Position numbers and translations under genes: made by a program. Positions 5,112-6,283 of a DNA stretch of 6,283 nt are shown piece by piece. Each line of letters starts with the position of its first letter. Position 1 is the stretch's first letter. Source of the DNA: Candidatus Dormiibacterota bacterium (GTDB lineage Bacteria > Chloroflexota > Dormibacteria > Aeolococcales > Aeolococcaceae). Where the stretch lies: assembly GCA_003135255.1 (NCBI GenBank), contig PLAX01000055.1, positions 1 to 6,283 of the forward strand. Reading direction: 5' to 3'. The notes below the pieces were generated by a model, which did not search any database, was not told the DNA's origin, and saw only the letters and a program-made list of their open reading frames with translations.

Positions 5112-6283
5112 GGGGCTCGGTCGCCGATCGGGGCGCGGTGAGGCCGCCGGCCAGCTTCGCGACGCTCGCCGCAGTCACCCTGGCGGTGGCGATGTTCGGA
5201 GGCTGCGGGCCGGCCTCGCGAACTCCAGCGGGCCGCCCCGCCAGCTCCGGGGCCGCGGCGTCGGTAAGCCCGGCCGGCCAGCCGTCGCGGCCGCCGTCCC
5301 CCTCCTCGACGCCGACTGCCGCGCCGACTGCCTCCACCCCGACCCCGATCCCGGTCCCGGCACCGCCGCTCGAGGCGGTCGACAGCGGCGGAGCCGCCGC
5401 CCTCTACGGCATCAGCGGAGCTGAGCTGGCCAGCCTCCCCAGCGCCGACCTGTACACGGTGGCCTCGCCGCTCGGCGGCAGCCTGCTCGCCGAGCACTCC
5501 GGCTCCGGTGGCGTGGACGAGCTCGCCGCCATCGGCGCTGACGGCACCGTCGGTGAGCTGGCCACGGTGGGTCCCGATCAGTTCCGTGACGCGATCGGCT
5601 CGCCGGACGGAGGCGAGTGGGCGTGGATGGTCGACGGGCCCACCGGCTGTGGCCCCACCTCCGCGGCCGGCGGAGCCACCGACGTCTACGTCAGCGGTGT
5701 GGCCCGCGGCGCGGGCACCCAGGTGGCCCTCCTGGACCCCCTGTCGGGCGACGTTCCATGGAGCTTCTTCCGGTGGACGGCGGCGGGCATCGTCCTTCGC
5801 GAGGGGCCGCTGCCGTGCGGTGCCTCCGATGGACCGTCGTTCAACGACGCAGCGACCGACCTCCTCGACCCGTCGACAGGAGCGGTGACCTCCCTGGGAT
5901 CGCGCCTTGGTCCCGGGTGCGCGCTCCAAGACGCCGCCGAGTCGGGCACCATGATCTGCGCCCCCCCGTCGACTCTGGAGGGGACCACCCTGACCGCATC
6001 TTCGTTGCTGCTTCGCGTGGTGGGCCCCGACGGCAGCCGGCACGACCTTCAGGTCGGAACGCTGGGCGCGGGGTGCGCCGACGCCGAGTTCGGGGACGTG
6101 AGCGTGAGCGGTGACGGGCGTCACGCGTCGCTCAGCCGCTGGTGCATGAGCGGGACCACCGGCGAGAAGATCACCCTTTGGATCGTGGACACGCAGACAC
6201 TGTCCCTGACTGAGGTGGCGACCCCTGCGAACCTCCAGGCCGCCGACTGGCTCCCCGGGTCGGACACCCTCCTCGCGGTCGCC
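5087..6283 (+). CDS. probable lipoprotein with Pro/Ser/Thr linker and beta-propeller-like body (3' truncated by window end)
   Basis: An uninterrupted frame of 399 codons runs from ATG 5087 to the window edge without a stop. Numbered from that ATG, a hydrophobic stretch FATLAAVTLAVAMFGGC (24-40) ends in a lipobox-like FGGC, so Cys40 is the predicted lipidated residue after signal peptidase II cleavage. Residues about 41-94 form a low-complexity Pro/Ser/Thr/Ala linker typical of exported lipoproteins. The rest is strand-rich with TolB/WD-like blade motifs: SPDGGEWAWMV (172-182), SGDGRHASLSRWC (341-353), then ITLWIVDTQTLSL (362-374) and AADWLPGSDTLL (385-396). Six more cysteines (188, 244, 278, 291, 330, 353) could form disulfides outside the membrane. 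GTG at 5138 is an alternative start, giving a more usual signal peptide with 22 residues before the cysteine. GTG at 5048 would extend the protein. None has a strong ribosome-binding site. The gene is divergent from the operon. Its function is unknown; binding or sensing at the cell surface is a guess. Confidence 0.8.
   Translation, partial: MRRRVPKARGSVADRGAVRPPASFATLAAVTLAVAMFGGCGPASRTPAGRPASSGAAASVSPAGQPSRPPSPSSTPTAAPTASTPTPIPVPAPPLEAVDSGGAAALYGISGAELASLPSADLYTVASPLGGSLLAEHSGSGGVDELAAIGADGTVGELATVGPDQFRDAIGSPDGGEWAWMVDGPTGCGPTSAAGGATDVYVSGVARGAGTQVALLDPLSGDVPWSFFRWTAAGIVLREGPLPCGASDGPSFNDAATDLLDPSTGAVTSLGSRLGPGCALQDAAESGTMICAPPSTLEGTTLTASSLLLRVVGPDGSRHDLQVGTLGAGCADAEFGDVSVSGDGRHASLSRWCMSGTTGEKITLWIVDTQTLSLTEVATPANLQAADWLPGSDTLLAVA
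5311..5361 (+). repeat. short tandem repeats coding for a Pro-rich linker
   Basis: GCCGACTGCC occurs at 5311-5320 and again at 5323-5332, a 12-nt period. It is followed at about 5338-5361 by degenerate 6-nt units of the type CCGAYC/CCGGYC that encode alternating Pro-X pairs (TPTPIPVPAP). The repeats lie inside the lipoprotein linker, where length is usually free to vary, and probably arise by slippage. They are a coding microsatellite-like tract, not a separate element. Confidence 0.6.

Noticed and set aside
3061..5337. A 758-codon minus-strand open frame overlapping the large membrane protein in another frame
   Set aside because: The translation is Arg/Gly/Pro/Ala-rich and lacks hydrophobic helices or motifs, as expected for a shifted frame of a GC-rich gene. 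The overlapping frame has clear membrane helices and GT-C-like motifs.
5027..6124. A 365-codon minus-strand open frame antisense to the lipoprotein
   Set aside because: It is low-complexity Arg/Gly/Ala-rich with no recognisable motif, and it is opposite the frame with a signal peptide, lipobox and blade motifs.
1..6283. CRISPR arrays, tRNA or rRNA genes, insertion sequences, phage or toxin-antitoxin genes
   Set aside because: Reading both strands, I saw no regularly spaced repeats, no cloverleaf-like sequence with a CCA end, no transposase motifs or terminal repeats, and no small paired genes. The window is almost fully covered by the genes listed.

Overview
The window is GC-rich throughout (about two thirds G+C by eye). 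The third codon positions of its real genes are mostly G or C, so long spurious frames lie antisense to every gene. The codon use, the GTG start of the glycosyltransferase, and a lipoprotein with a Pro/Ser/Thr-rich linker and a propeller-like body suggest a high-GC bacterium of the Actinomycetota or Chloroflexota/Dormibacterota type. This is inference from style; no marker gene is present to settle it.

Layout. Three complete genes and the first ten codons of a fourth lie on the minus strand. Read in transcription order, from high to low coordinates, they are: a very large polytopic membrane protein resembling a GT-C glycosyltransferase, with a C-terminal ectodomain (2076-5111, true start uncertain); a 151-nt gap holding two clear inverted repeats; a family 2 glycosyltransferase with a C-terminal membrane domain (656-1924, GTG start with a strong Shine-Dalgarno site); a class I SAM-dependent methyltransferase (28-672) overlapping the glycosyltransferase end by 17 nt; and the start of another gene at 31, joined to the methyltransferase by a 4-nt ATGA overlap. 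A divergent plus-strand gene starts near 5087 and runs off the right edge at 6283. It encodes a probable lipoprotein with a beta-propeller-like body.

How the genes may work together. The GT2 enzyme looks like those that load a sugar onto polyprenyl phosphate on the cytoplasmic face. The large membrane protein looks like the GT-C enzymes that use such lipid-linked sugars on the outer face. The methyltransferase could modify a sugar, lipid or small-molecule acceptor. Together they suggest a small envelope glycoconjugate operon, but substrates cannot be read from the sequence. The divergent lipoprotein shares the roughly 120-nt upstream region and may or may not be related in function.

The points most worth a second look are the start of the large membrane protein, where the only good ribosome-binding site precedes an ATC codon; its N-terminal extra membrane module; the tandem hairpins between it and the glycosyltransferase; and the edge-truncated lipoprotein.
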